Source of the DNA: Coenobita brevimanus
Lineage: Eukaryota; Arthropoda; Malacostraca; Decapoda; Coenobitidae
Length of the DNA stretch: 64,000 bases
Direction: 5' to 3'
Assembly (NCBI GenBank): GCA_032717465.1
Contig: CM064632.1
Coordinates: 30,271,457 to 30,335,456 of the forward strand
The translations under genes and the position numbers were made by a program. This document shows positions 43,779-54,259 of this stretch, piece after piece. The notes beneath the pieces are model-generated. The model ran no database searches. It was not told the DNA's origin and was given only the letters and a program-made list of their open reading frames with translations. The first letter of the stretch is position 1. Each line of letters opens with the position of its first letter.

Positions 43779-44010
43779 ACAATTTAACCCAAAAAGTGTT
43801 CAGCTGATTTTAACCAAGCATGGTGGTTAGGATATGTCGTAGGTCAGTCACAGGCCAAAATTGACTTAAACGGTTTTAACCCACTTTGACCAAATGTAGT
43901 GATAAAAGCTGATGGTAAGGAGTGACTGGAACGATACGACTTTGAAAACAATCCCTCAGGGGTCAAGGTCACAGTAGCGTTAGGAGACGTCACGGCTGTA
44001 GTCGAATATA
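43310..44010 (+). repeat. Dispersed repeat family U with repeated AAGGTCA motifs
   Basis: Diverged units with GGCAAGGTCAG (43324), AAAGGTCAGATGTC (43447), GGGGCAAGGTCAAC (43463), GGGCAAGGTCAGAT (43557), AACCAAGCATGGTGGTTAGG (43813) and GGGGTCAAGGTCACAG (43960). A (ATT)n (43618-43661) and a (GT)n (43707-43775) are embedded. A second locus is at 51670-52065. Confidence 0.65.
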
Positions 44011-44998
44011 AATATTTGTGTAGTATTTCACTTTTACTTCTCATTTCTTTCCGTTAACTACGATTCCGAAGATAAGAGAGTCTTCGACTGTTTCTTAGGC
44101 CTTTGATCATGTTCTTTAGTATTTAGCGTCACTGAGGAAGTGATGGATGTGCTCTAAATGTGCAATAGACGCAGTGGAGTAGAAATCACCCTTTGCCCCT
44201 GAATGTACATGTAATTATTGAAGGTATGTAGAATGAGTGTAGCCAAAAAAGAAGAGTGACAAGAGTCAGATAGTGAGGAGGTGCATTTCAGGGAATGCAA
44301 TAAGTGTTGGGGCAATGCCTCTTTTATCCTTAGGACGCGACATCTGTTACACAGTTGCTGCCACCAGACGGTTTTCTGTAGATGTGGAAAAACCTATTAT
44401 AGTGTAGGTTTTGACGAGAGCTTCAACTTACCCATCAAGCACCAAGACTCTCCCATAAACTGAATGTTACTGTGAAAGACGGGGCATAATTAGGTATATT
44501 AGGATAAAGTTTGTTTAATATAATGGCCTTGTATGGTGAAGCGATGGGTAGGCAACCTCTTTTTATTATTATTATTTTTTTTTGGCGATGATTTCTTGAC
44601 TACGTGACGAAAATGAAATGCATCTAGTCTCTTTATATCATAGTAACTACAATAAGCAATGCGGGATGCAAGCTGAGCAAATATGATACCCACACATGTT
44701 CCATAAGTGTCTGCTGAAGATTTTGGGCATGTTTTCCCCTTTGCAACTTCAGCCTTGATCACTGAGACTATTTTGGGAGATGCAGCTTTAAGTACAATTG
44801 AATACTGAAGCTATCGGATGGACTGGGCATTATATGAATTAAGGGAGACGTGGTGAATTAACAGATTGACCCCCTTGTTTGCGTGTGTTGGAACAGAGGC
44901 AGTGAGGCATGTTGAGACGCGTTTGGGATACCTTTGTTGCCGCTGACGGAGACAGTGATGTTCACACCTACTCGTTCAAGGGAAGCTATCTAAATTGA
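44010..44998. other. No gene recognised
   Basis: Unique-looking sequence. A minus-strand frame at 44568-44762 (KTCPKSSADTYGTCVGIIFA...) has balanced composition but no recognised family, clear start or splice signals, so I leave it uncalled. Confidence 0.4.
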
Positions 44999-45103
<105 letters not shown>

Positions 45104-45235
45104 GTTGTGCTCTCATAGTCTTAGGAGACTAACACTACGTTCTTATCAGTTTATACATAACACCTATACGCTCTTTTTCCTTCTTAATGGGATATTTTTA
45201 GGTAGGTAGTAGCATCCACTGTTCACTCAGTCGAT

Positions 45236-45520
45236 GTAATGTAACCTTCAGGTGACTGTACACCGAGTGACAAGCCAAATGAGCTTGTGTAATCCAGGAA
45301 GCCATTTACTACGCTGGGTGGTAACCTTATAGCCAAATGGACGCCTGGTGGTCTCGTGAGTCAAGACGCTTCAACTGAATGGCGCCCGTAAAGGTACCAT
45401 CTGAGGAGGGGTTGGGGTTTATTACCAACATAATGCCACTCGAAGGCATGCGAGGCTAATCATCCTTAAATATCAGGACTGAAGGTAGTCGTAACCCCTT
45501 CAGTATGGGACAAAGCCTGT
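45236..45520 (+). mobile_element. Dispersed repeat, family B (SINE-like), plus orientation
   Basis: Aligns with the minus strand of 13796-14063: CCAGGAAGCCATTTACTACG, CTGGGTGGTAACC, CGCCTGGTGGT, GGTTGGGGTTTATTACC and ACATAATGCCACTCGA. Confidence 0.7.
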
Positions 45521-45814
45521 TCATTATATTTACCAACAAAGACATCTTTCCCTAAGCTGAGTGTATTATGCTGAGAGTAGTACGAATAAGATTTTTTAAA
45601 AAGTCATCATGCAGGAGTGGAATCTTAAGATTGCTTAACCCCTTCCCTAAGAGAGTTATGGGCTAACCTACATAGAATTATCTGATGGTAACAGTAGCCA
45701 AGTATAAAGGCATCCTTTAAGTGAAGGGAATCACAGAGGGTAGAAGAGTGAGTCGTTAGATGGCACGAAAGGATGTCTCGTAATAATACAGACTTTGAAG
45801 GATGAAAAGCTCAT

Positions 45815-46250
45815 TTTTATCGCCCGCTTTTAGCAAGGCGAAGCGATATAGTTTTTGTTGGTGTATTTGTGTGTTTATGTATCTGTTGCCAAAATATATC
45901 GAAAAGTTGTGGACGAATTTTCACCAAACCTTCAGGAAACAGCAACTATGTGGATGTGCAGAAGCCTATTACGAGTACTTGTGGTGAGAATTTGATCAGA
46001 TACGACCGAATGCCAGACACCATATATTTTTCTCCCCCCAACAAGGAGGGTATGTTTTCATCCCAGTTTGTTTGCTTGTTAAAGTGTTTGTCTGTTAGCA
46101 GGATTGCTCATAAACTAAAAGAGAAATTTGATCCATCTTTGGTGGGTAGATAGCCCATGTCCCAGGGAACAATCGATTAACTTTTGGGACCCATCCGGAT
46201 CGAATTACAGATTCTGGATCCAGAAAACACTTTCTGTGAAACCCTAATCA
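45815..46250 (+). repeat. Dispersed repeat family T, second locus
   Basis: Starts with TTTTAGCAAGGCGAAGCGAT, then GTCTGTT-type start, GTTGTGGACGAATTTTCACC, TTCAGGAAACAGCAACTATG, then a second part with TGTTAGCAGGATTGCTCATA, GGTGGGTAGATAGCCCATGT and ATCGATTAACTTTTGGGACC. Confidence 0.7.
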
Positions 46251-46494
46251 GTGATGGAAAACCTAACCATTATGAAGAGTGGTTTGGAAATTACGTTGCC
46301 CTTGTCGGAGAGAAGCACTCCACTGAATGCCCCTCTAGTTTAATTTGGATTGGCTTTTTGCGAAACACAGTGACTGAATTCCACAGAGTTTTGCGAATTT
46401 TCTTCAAATTTGGTTTGTAGGTAGCTTGTACCTTAGCCAACAGCATATTTTGTCAGACGGTTAGCATTCGGCACCCAAATGCTTTTGTGTTATT

Positions 46495-46524
46495 ATTGCC
46501 TGCCTTTAGCAAGGCAAGATGATT

Positions 46525-46573
<49 letters not shown>

Positions 46574-46700
46574 TGTTGCCAAAATATTTCAAAAAGTTGT
46601 GGACGAATTCTCACCAAATCTTCAGGAAATAGCAACTATCTGGATGTGCTGAAGCCTTTAAATTTTGGTGAGAATTTAATCCGAGACAACAGAATGACTC
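46495..46700 (+). repeat. Dispersed repeat family T, partial duplicate of 45820-46000
   Basis: CTTTAGCAAGGCAAGATGAT, then a (GT)n run (46529-46572) replacing the TTGTGTGT of the first copy, GTTGTGGACGAATTCTCACC, TTCAGGAAATAGCAACTATC and GGATGTGCTGAAGCC. Closely follows the 45820-46000 copy. Confidence 0.8.
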
Positions 46701-47760
46701 TCATACACCGACTGTGCACAGGATCAGCAATTTGTTCCTGCCTTCTCCCCAGTCAGCTCACCCTCGTCCCTCTCACTGCCGTCTCTGGCCTGTGATGAGA
46801 CGCCCTCAGTGCAGTTCTACCTTCTTTGAGCTGGCTGGATGTTAGTGCAGGTGTTGGCGAGTGAGCAGGGGTTCTCCCGTAGATGGAAGGACAACGTCTT
46901 AGGTTTGTGGGTCCTCCCCGCCCGGGGAGTAGCTTGTGCTAACGACCTCCGTTGGACCCCCCCCCCCATACCTGCCCTGGACGGCCTCTCTTATGCTTCC
47001 CTTGCCCTTCCTCTCTCCCTTCGGGGATGAGCGATCTTGCTTCTCCTACTGGGGCTCTGTCTTTGGGAGCAGCTCTCTCATGCTGGTGCACTGTACATTT
47101 ATGTTCACCTGCTAAGGCACCCAAGTTGGGGAGCAGCGGCCCCTACTAAGGACAGCAATCGCTTGGCTACATTCCTTGGCCCCCAGCAGACCATTCTGGG
47201 CTTCCTCTCATCCCACTTCTCTCCTTGTGGGGATGAGTGGTGCGACTTCTCTTCTTGGGGAGTCATCATGAGGAATTATGGCCCCACCGTTGGGTGATGA
47301 ACCCCGGGTTGTCCCACTCGGGCCACGGAAAGGGGGGATGCAGCAGAATCGCCTTCTTCCTCACCCTCCTTTTCTGTCTCTCCCCTCTCCCCCTCTTAGG
47401 TAGAGAGTTTCTCCCTCACTGGACCCGTTGGCTTCCAGTTCTCAGGGAGTAAGGTTCTTTCCTAACTTTGGGGGCTCACATGAATCTACCTGAAGATCTT
47501 TCGAGGCTAATCCCTTGAGATGAAGGAGGGCTTGGCATTACCTTCAGTGAGGAGCTAACTAATAATTGAATGTATCCAAAGGGGGCACGCCTGTTAGGAG
47601 AGGGCAACTTGAGATCAGCTGACCGAACCAGGTGTTAATGATATTCCAGAACCACCACATGGCCGAGTACCGCCAAGCAATAGGACACCTGAGGGGCAGA
47701 GAATCATACCAGGGGTCCAGGGCGGCTTGTTCGTGACATATCCACGACAGGAAACATCAG
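46700..47760. other. GC-rich unique segment without a recognised gene
   Basis: A roughly 1-kb stretch (especially 46840-47450) is clearly more GC-rich than its surroundings and has several overlapping open frames on both strands of 60-90 codons, with no recognised domain. Short internal echoes occur (TTCGGGGATGAG at 47021, TTGTGGGGATGAG at 47224). It may be the remnant of an element or a CpG-rich region; I cannot tell. Confidence 0.35.
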
Positions 47761-47810
47761 GGGAAAGGAGGGATCTGGAGAGGGAAGGGGAGGGGAACAG
47801 TGTGGGATCC

Positions 47811-48175
<365 letters not shown>

Positions 48176-48184
48176 GCGGACCTC

Positions 48185-48650
48185 AGAGACTACGAGAGGA
48201 GGAAGGCTAGATGGTTGAGTATGTGGGTGTAATTTGTGAGTGTGTGAGGGAGGAGGGGATGGAAGGTGTGAAGGAGGGAGTGACGGTTAGTGGGGTGTGA
48301 GAGAGACAGGCAAGATGGTGTACGAGGGAAGGAAGAATAGTATGTGGGAGGGAGGGTGATAAGTAAAGAGAGGAGGGATATAGGGTGTGCATGGGATGAT
48401 CGGTGGGTGATTTGGAAGAGAGAGAAGGCGGGGCGTGAAGTAGCATAGGGTGGAGAGTAAAGGAGGAGGAAAGGGAGGGTGAAGTATGAGGGAGATAGGG
48501 TATGGTGCAAGGGATGGTAGAATACGAGGAAGATAGGTAAGGTGCAAGGGAGGGAGGATGGGTGGAGTATAATGGAGATAGGGTAAGGTCCAAGGGAGGT
48601 AGGGGGGATTGGGAGTGCAGGAGGGTGTAGTGTGAAGGACAGTGTGTGAA
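48185..48650. repeat. G/purine-rich tract (GGGAGGGTGAAGTATGAG type)
   Basis: Degenerate units such as AGGGAGATAGGGTATGGTGC, AAGGGA and GGTGCAAGGGAGGGAGG. Minus-strand open frames are Ser/Pro/Leu-rich artefacts. Confidence 0.8.
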
Positions 48651-48861
48651 GTGTGACGTAGGGCAAGAAGTGTGTTTGTGTGGGGGGATGGAAACAAGGC
48701 CTTATCCTACTCGGTGTGATGAAAGACAGTCGCATCCACTAATTCTGTTTACGTCGGTGTTGGGTCCCTCTCAATCGATCTTAGCGAGATCATGGGATGC
48801 TGTTTCTCCTCCGTGGTTAGATTGCCTTCCTGCAGAGGATGTGCGGGAGGCTTAAGATTAC

Positions 48862-48887
48862 ATAGGTGAGGTTGGGTTAGGTTAACT
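48862..48887. repeat. Telomere-like GGTTAGGTTAA flank, left of LINE
   Basis: AGGTGAGGTTGGGTTAGGTT then AAC. Same motif as the right flank at 50976-51000; it may be half of a target-site duplication. Confidence 0.7.
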
Positions 48888-50975
48888 TATTATTTTTTTT
48901 GTGAGGAAGAAGGAACCAAAGGCCATGAGCCCATAACAACAGTTCCCTCCAAGAGAAAAACAAAATACATGAGAGAGCCAAATTCAAGATCCGATCATTT
49001 CGAGATGCCTGGACACACTGCGTTTGAAAGACTGGAGATCATAGGCAACAGGAAATACAGACAGAGGGAGACAGTTCCAGAGTTGACCTGTTGCACAAAT
49101 GAAGGACTGGGAGTAACGGTTAACTCTTTCATTAGTGAGTTGGACAGAAAAGGGATGAGAGTTTGCTGCTAGACGGTTGCTACGCACCCGTCGTAGAGAT
49201 GGAGGAATGCATGCAGACAGTTCAGAGGAGCAGTGACCATTAAAGTAGCGATAGAAAAGAGATAAAGATGCAACAGTGCAGCGAAGAGACAGAGGTTGAA
49301 GGGAGTCAGTAAGAGGAGGAGAGTTAATGAGACAAAATGCCCTTGACTCCACCCTATTGAGAAGAGCTGTATGTGGGGAGCCTCCCCACACATGAGAGTT
49401 GTACTCCACACAGGGGCGGATATAACCCCTGTATAGAGTCAACAATTGTGCAGGGGTAAAGAAAGAACGGAGTCGGCTTAGCACACCTAATCTCTTGGAA
49501 GCAGATTTCACAAGAGATGTAATATGATCTTTCTAAGACAAGTTCCGAGTAAATGAAACCCCAAGCAAGTTCAAGGATGATGCAGGATTAAGCTGAATAT
49601 TATTAAACATTAATGGGTATACCTGTGGATGATTCTGTCGAATTGATAGGTGTAAGAACTGGGTCTTGGATGCATTAAAAACAACCAGATTATTTTTACC
49701 CCAGTCAGAGATACAAGCCAAGTCAGACATTAGGTGTGCCATAGCCTAATCCCTAGTTTGTTGAAGTAACTGCTGAGATGGGCTTTGTGGGAACCGAATG
49801 GAAAGGTGAAGGGTGGAGTCATAAGCGTATGAGTGGATAGGGTTAGGTGTACAGCTTAGAAGGTCATTGATGAATAAAAGGAAGAGAGTTGGTGATAGGA
49901 CAGAGCCCTGAGGAACACCACTCTTGATAGATCTATGAGAAGAACGATGGCCGTCTACAACAGCGGCTATAGAACGATCAGAAAGGAAGCTAGCGATGAA
50001 GGGACAAATAGAAGGATAGAAACCGTAAGAGGGCAGTTTGGAAATTAAAGATTTATGTCAGACTCGATCGAAAGCCTTTGAGATATCAAGTGCAATGGCA
50101 AAGCTTTCGCCAAAGTCCCGAAAGGAGGATGACCAGGAGTCTGAAAGTGAGAAGATCGCCAGTGGAGCATCCCTGAGGGAACCCGTACTGACGATCAGAA
50201 AGAAGGTTGTGATGGGAAAGATGCCTTAAAGTTTTTCTATTATGAATTGACCCGAAAACTTTTGAAATACAGAACGTTAAAGCAATTGGACGATAGTTAG
50301 AGGGTTGGGAATGGTCACCCTTCTTTGGGACTGGCTGAATGAGAGCAAACTTCCAGCAAGAAGGAAAGGTACAAGTTGACAGACAAAGGCGAAAGAGTTT
50401 GCCTAGGCAGGGTGTAAGCACAGAAGCACAGTTCTTGGGAAAGACAGGAAGGACATCATCAGTCCCATATGCCTTGTTAGTATTGAGGCCAGTGATGGCT
50501 GAAAATACATCAGCTGAAGAAACTTTAATGTCAGCCATGAGGAAGTCAGAGGGGGGGAAGTGATGGAGGAACAGCACCGGTATCGTCTAAGGTGGAATTG
50601 GAGGAGAAAGTCTGTGCGAAGAGATCTGCTTTATCAGTAGAAGAAATAGCTACAGAACCATCAGAGTAGAAAAGAGAAGGGAAGAATGGTGAGGTAAAGT
50701 TGTTAGAAAGGTTTTTGGCAAGGTGCCAGAAGGAGCGGAAAGAATTCGAGTTGGAGAGTTGAGAGCATTTAGTACACATGAAATTATTTTTAGCAGCGCG
50801 AAGAACAGACTTAGCACGATTCCGAGCAGAAACGTAAAGATAATGTGATTCTGGGGTGGGCTGGCTCCGGTACCTTTTGTAGGCCCTCTCCTTGTTGCGG
50901 AGAGCGTTAGAACAAGTGTGATTAAACCAAGGCTTTCCTGCGTTAGACAAAGGATACGAGAAAGGTTAGATAAGC
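48888..50975 (-). mobile_element. 5'-truncated non-LTR retrotransposon (LINE), recent but inactivated
   Basis: Minus strand, in order: a pre-RT region (NAGKPWFNHTCSNALRNKER, 50550-50945); RT motifs (SADVFSAITGLNTNKAYGTD; FALIQPVPKKGD; NYRPIAL; AIALDISKAFDRV; GVPQGSVLSPTLF); a thumb region (CISDWGKNNLVVFNASKTQF); and the C-terminal tail (YRGYIRPCVEYNSHVWGG, then LFYRYFNGHCSSEL, FICATGQLWNCLPLSVFP). The catalytic YADD is altered to YAYD (near 49822-49832), and at least one nonsense codon (TGA after AFDRV, near 50058) and frameshifts are present. No endonuclease precedes it, so it is 5'-truncated, as is normal for target-primed insertion. The 3' end is the T-run at 48890-48900 (poly-A on the minus strand). 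It could belong to the Jockey/CR1 side of the LINE tree; I cannot place it firmly. Confidence 0.85.
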
Positions 50976-51330
50976 TTGCTTAGTATAGGTTAGGTTAAGT
51001 TAGACTGGGTTAAGCCGGGTTAGCTTTAGTGTAAAAGGGGATAGTTACAGAACAGTAGGTTGGTTTACGTTAGGGTAGAGTAAAATATGCTAGTTTTGGT
51101 TTGGTTGGGTTTATTTTGGGTCTGTCTGTTTGGTTTGGCTTTTGATTAGACTGAGTTTGATTGTAGTTAATTATGGGGTAAGTTACGTTGTGTTAGATTT
51201 GGTTGGTTAAGGTTCAGTTTAGGTTACGTTAGATTCGTCTGGGTTATGATAGTGAGGTTAATTTGGGTTATGATTACTAAAGCTGGATTGGGTTTTGTAT
51301 GGTTATTTTTGAGTTGTAAGTTAAATTAAT
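50976..51330. repeat. Degenerate TTAGG-like repeat tract
   Basis: Repeated GGTTA motifs: AGTATAGGTTAGGTTAAGTT, GGGTTAAGCCGGGTTAG, AGGTTACGTTAGATT. (TTAGG)n is the ancestral arthropod telomere repeat, but here it is scattered rather than a clean array. Confidence 0.6.
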
Positions 51331-51669
51331 TGCGAGAGTATTAAAGTAGGTTCGGTATTTTATCGGTAAATTGGGATGGGGTGAGCATATATTACCAACA
51401 GTACCTATAGTTCCTGTCAGTTGTCAGACCTTCCAATGAAGTGTCTCATCGTTTGAGCGTTTTCTAGATGATGGTGAGCCTTTCGAGTCGCAGCCTTTTC
51501 CTCTGACACTGATTATTAAAGCAAGTTAGGGAGCGAGTTAGAAGTACGGAATCGAGTTGCAGCGTACTGGTGTTCTCAGACAGTTCTGCCTCAGTTTTAA
51601 CCAAATATATTAAAGTGTATTTAAGGTGTTGAGGTACAGCCAAAGCGTTGTTGACCCTTTGTTTTCGAG

Positions 51670-52065
51670 AACAGTAGATCAAAAGTCAAGGTCAGATGGT
51701 GGAAAGTTAGAGGGTAAAACAAAAATGAAGTGAATCGATTCTGGAAAATACTCAGATGCCAAGGCTCACTAGAGCAAGATCAAAGATTTGACAGTAGTGT
51801 ATCTGGTCATTATGTACAAAAAAATGACTAAAACAGCTTTGGATCTCTATTAGAACCAAACTTGGCTTTTAAGACCAATAACTCAAAGATGACATGGCAG
51901 AGTCAGCGGAAAGAGTTCTTCATCTGATTTTGACCAGACATTGTGGGATGGATTCCAGGGGAAGTCAAAGATGAGAATGATTTGATATCAAGAAGAGAAA
52001 CCACCAGAGTCAAGGGTCACTGTGTATGGTCAGCTGTTCAAGCCTGTATCATGTTGTGAGATAGT
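51670..52065 (+). repeat. Dispersed repeat family U, second locus
   Basis: AAAAGTCAAGGTCAGATGGT, ATGCCAAGGCTCAC, AACCAAACTTGGC, GATTTTGACCAGACATTGTG and GAGTCAAGGGTCACTG, in the same general order and style as 43310-44010. Confidence 0.6.
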
Positions 52066-52311
52066 ACTAGTATTTATGTGATGTCTTTTTGCATATGTAG
52101 TCTTCAGTACGCCAGTCTTCTTCTTCTTTTTTTCTTCTTGCTGAAGGAGAGGTGGAGGTGAGGTAAGGTTTCATTTTTTCTTATCCTTGCTTTTTTCTGA
52201 GACAGTTTGAACCATTTCTGTGACTTCTTTCATAATTATACCTGTAATGCTTAGCTTTGGTCAGTAGTTATTTTGGGGAGAGGGTAGGGGTGTCTGTCTT
52301 CTGTCTGGAAA

Positions 52312-52321
52312 ATCTCTCTCT

Positions 52322-52353
<32 letters not shown>
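52312..52353. repeat. (CT)n microsatellite
   Basis: CT run with a TCTTCT interruption. Confidence 0.9.
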
Positions 52354-52359
<6 letters not shown>

Positions 52360-52361
<2 letters not shown>

Positions 52362-52954
52362 CCAACAATAATAAACAAACTCCAGACCTTACCTACACCT
52401 GCGCAGACCCATCCCCACAAATACATGTAACAATTATAAGGAGCCTCACCGTAAGTTTTTAATGGCTATGGCTGTGCCGTCTTGGATTATTGCCAGAGAG
52501 GTTTCTTGTATGTGTCTTTGTATGCGTGGGGAATTTTTGAGTGGTTGCTGATCAGGTGTGCAGTGACTATTTGATTAAAATTCATATCTGCGTTTAGGTT
52601 TTCGGTATAGGTGTTGGAAAGTCCCAAGTGTCCTCCCTTTCCAATTCAGTACGTTGTTGTTGTACGGACTTTTATCGTTAAAGTGCTGTCTTGTTTTAAG
52701 GGACTCGAGTGATTTCCTTTTGATGTTCCTGGTGCGGGTGGAGGGGAGTGGAGGTGGGTGTTCTGGTTTGCCCCGGTCTAGATGCTTGGCAGTGACCAGT
52801 GGTCATGTCTTGAGCTCTCGGATGGGAGTGGGGTTTTGTAGAGAGATTTTTTGTGCTGGGTTGCGTATTGTGTTGTTATTAATTCTTCCTCTTTCATGGG
52901 CTTCTTGAATTCATAGTCTGATGTTGTGGTATAAGGTCTGACTCGGTGTCTGCT
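52360..52954. other. No gene recognised before the assembly gap
   Basis: Unique-looking DNA with only short frames (up to 84 codons) and no recognised domain. Confidence 0.4.
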
Positions 52955-53054
52955 NNNNNNNNNNNNNNNNNNNNNNNNNNNNNNNNNNNNNNNNNNNNNN
53001 NNNNNNNNNNNNNNNNNNNNNNNNNNNNNNNNNNNNNNNNNNNNNNNNNNNNNN
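52955..53054. other. Assembly gap (100 N)
   Basis: Exactly 100 N, the usual placeholder for a gap of unknown size. Confidence 1.
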
Positions 53055-53104
53055 ACCGTATTTATCGACATGCCAGAAAAACAAACTGATTAGGCCTATA
53101 CTGT

Positions 53105-53305
53105 TTTTACTCTAATCCTTGGCCCTGATTTTCGTCCGTTTGCAGCTCATTTCACGCAGGACAAAGTAGCAGAAAAGGACATTGCTACGGCTCTACATCT
53201 TTTCCACAGCAATTTTTCGTAACGAGGCCTATATTCAGGTGTTGATCTATTGTTACAAATCAGGAATCAGTATGGAGAGATGGCAGTTTTAAACACGTTA
53301 GCGTA
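53105..53305 (+). repeat. Dispersed repeat family R, copy 3
   Basis: CTTGGCCCTGATTTTCGTCC, GTTTGCAGCTCATTTCACGC, GCTACGGCTCTACATC, TTTTCCACAGCAATTTTTCG and GGAGAGATGGCAGTTTTAAA. Begins about 50 bp after the assembly gap. Confidence 0.7.
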
Positions 53306-53557
53306 GGAATGGGTATATATAGTCACTTCACCACGATGACGTACTTTTCATTTTATACTTACTAGCACCATATAATTACGAGACTTTTTCGAATTAGAGT
53401 AAGTAAATTATAGATGAGAGTCCTTGTTATCCTCCCCCACTATAAGGGTACTCGGGCTGAAGGGATTATGACTGCATCCGGAAATTGTATCATAATTTTT
53501 AGCCTCACTGTGCTTAGTATCATTTTCAGCTGCCATTTATAACATTATAAAGGACAG

Positions 53558-53668
53558 TTCATTCGTGTAAGGGCATTTAATTCGTGTAAGGGCATTTAAT
53601 TCGTGTATGGGCATTAAATTCGTGTAAGGGCATTTAATTCGTGTAATGGGCATTTAATTCGTTAAGGT
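53558..53668. repeat. 20-bp tandem repeat (GGGCATTTAATTCGTGTAAG), 5 copies
   Basis: Five nearly identical units. Variants: GTATGGGCATTAAATTCG and GTAATGGGCATT. Confidence 0.95.
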
Positions 53669-53819
53669 ACCGTTTTCACCTATTTTCCAGTACGGCTGGT
53701 TGCAGAAAGGCTCAGAGGAAGGACATTTTTCTGCTGGACTATACTGCTCTTGAAGTTGGTTGTCTCTTAATGATCAGACCGTCTCAAAAAAGGATATGGT
53801 TTTGTGTGTTTTGGGCAGA

Positions 53820-53821
<2 letters not shown>

Positions 53822-53871
<50 letters not shown>
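53822..53871. repeat. (CT)n microsatellite
   Basis: Perfect CT run. Confidence 0.95.
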
Positions 53872-53873
<2 letters not shown>

Positions 53874-53899
53874 CGTCACGTCTTTAAATAACGTCCTCA

Positions 53900-54255
53900 A
53901 TACTTCTCCCTCTAGTTATCTCCCGCTTTCGTCACCTCTCTCGCTGCCTCCCCTCTGACACACTCTCTGCCTCCCCCTGCCTCTCCTCTGCCTACTGCCT
54001 CCACTCCGCCTTACCCACTACCTCCCCTATGCCTCACTCACCAGCCTACATCAATACCTGTCCATCACCACCACCGCCGTCACCTACCTGCCTGCCTTGT
54101 CTTCCCGCAGGCCTGCCTTCTTTTGGTAATTTCTCCCTCTCGTGTACCGCTACCCACCCCTTTCTCATTCTGCCTGCCTCTCTCCAAACCTCCATGTTTA
54201 TTTCTTCCTCATTCTGCCTTCCTTCCTGCCTGCCTTCCTTCTTTTTTTGTCCAGA
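53900..54255. repeat. CTGCCTGCC-type low-complexity tract, left of LINE
   Basis: CCTCCCCTCTGCCT and CCTGCCTGCCTT motifs. Similar sequence resumes at 57050-57370 on the other side of the LINE. Confidence 0.8.
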
Positions 54256-54259
54256 TTTC

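Noticed and set aside
44499..44762. Minus-strand 87-codon frame with balanced composition
   Set aside because: No recognised family, and no clear splice sites or neighbouring exons; the N-terminal side ends in poly-Asn/Lys low complexity.
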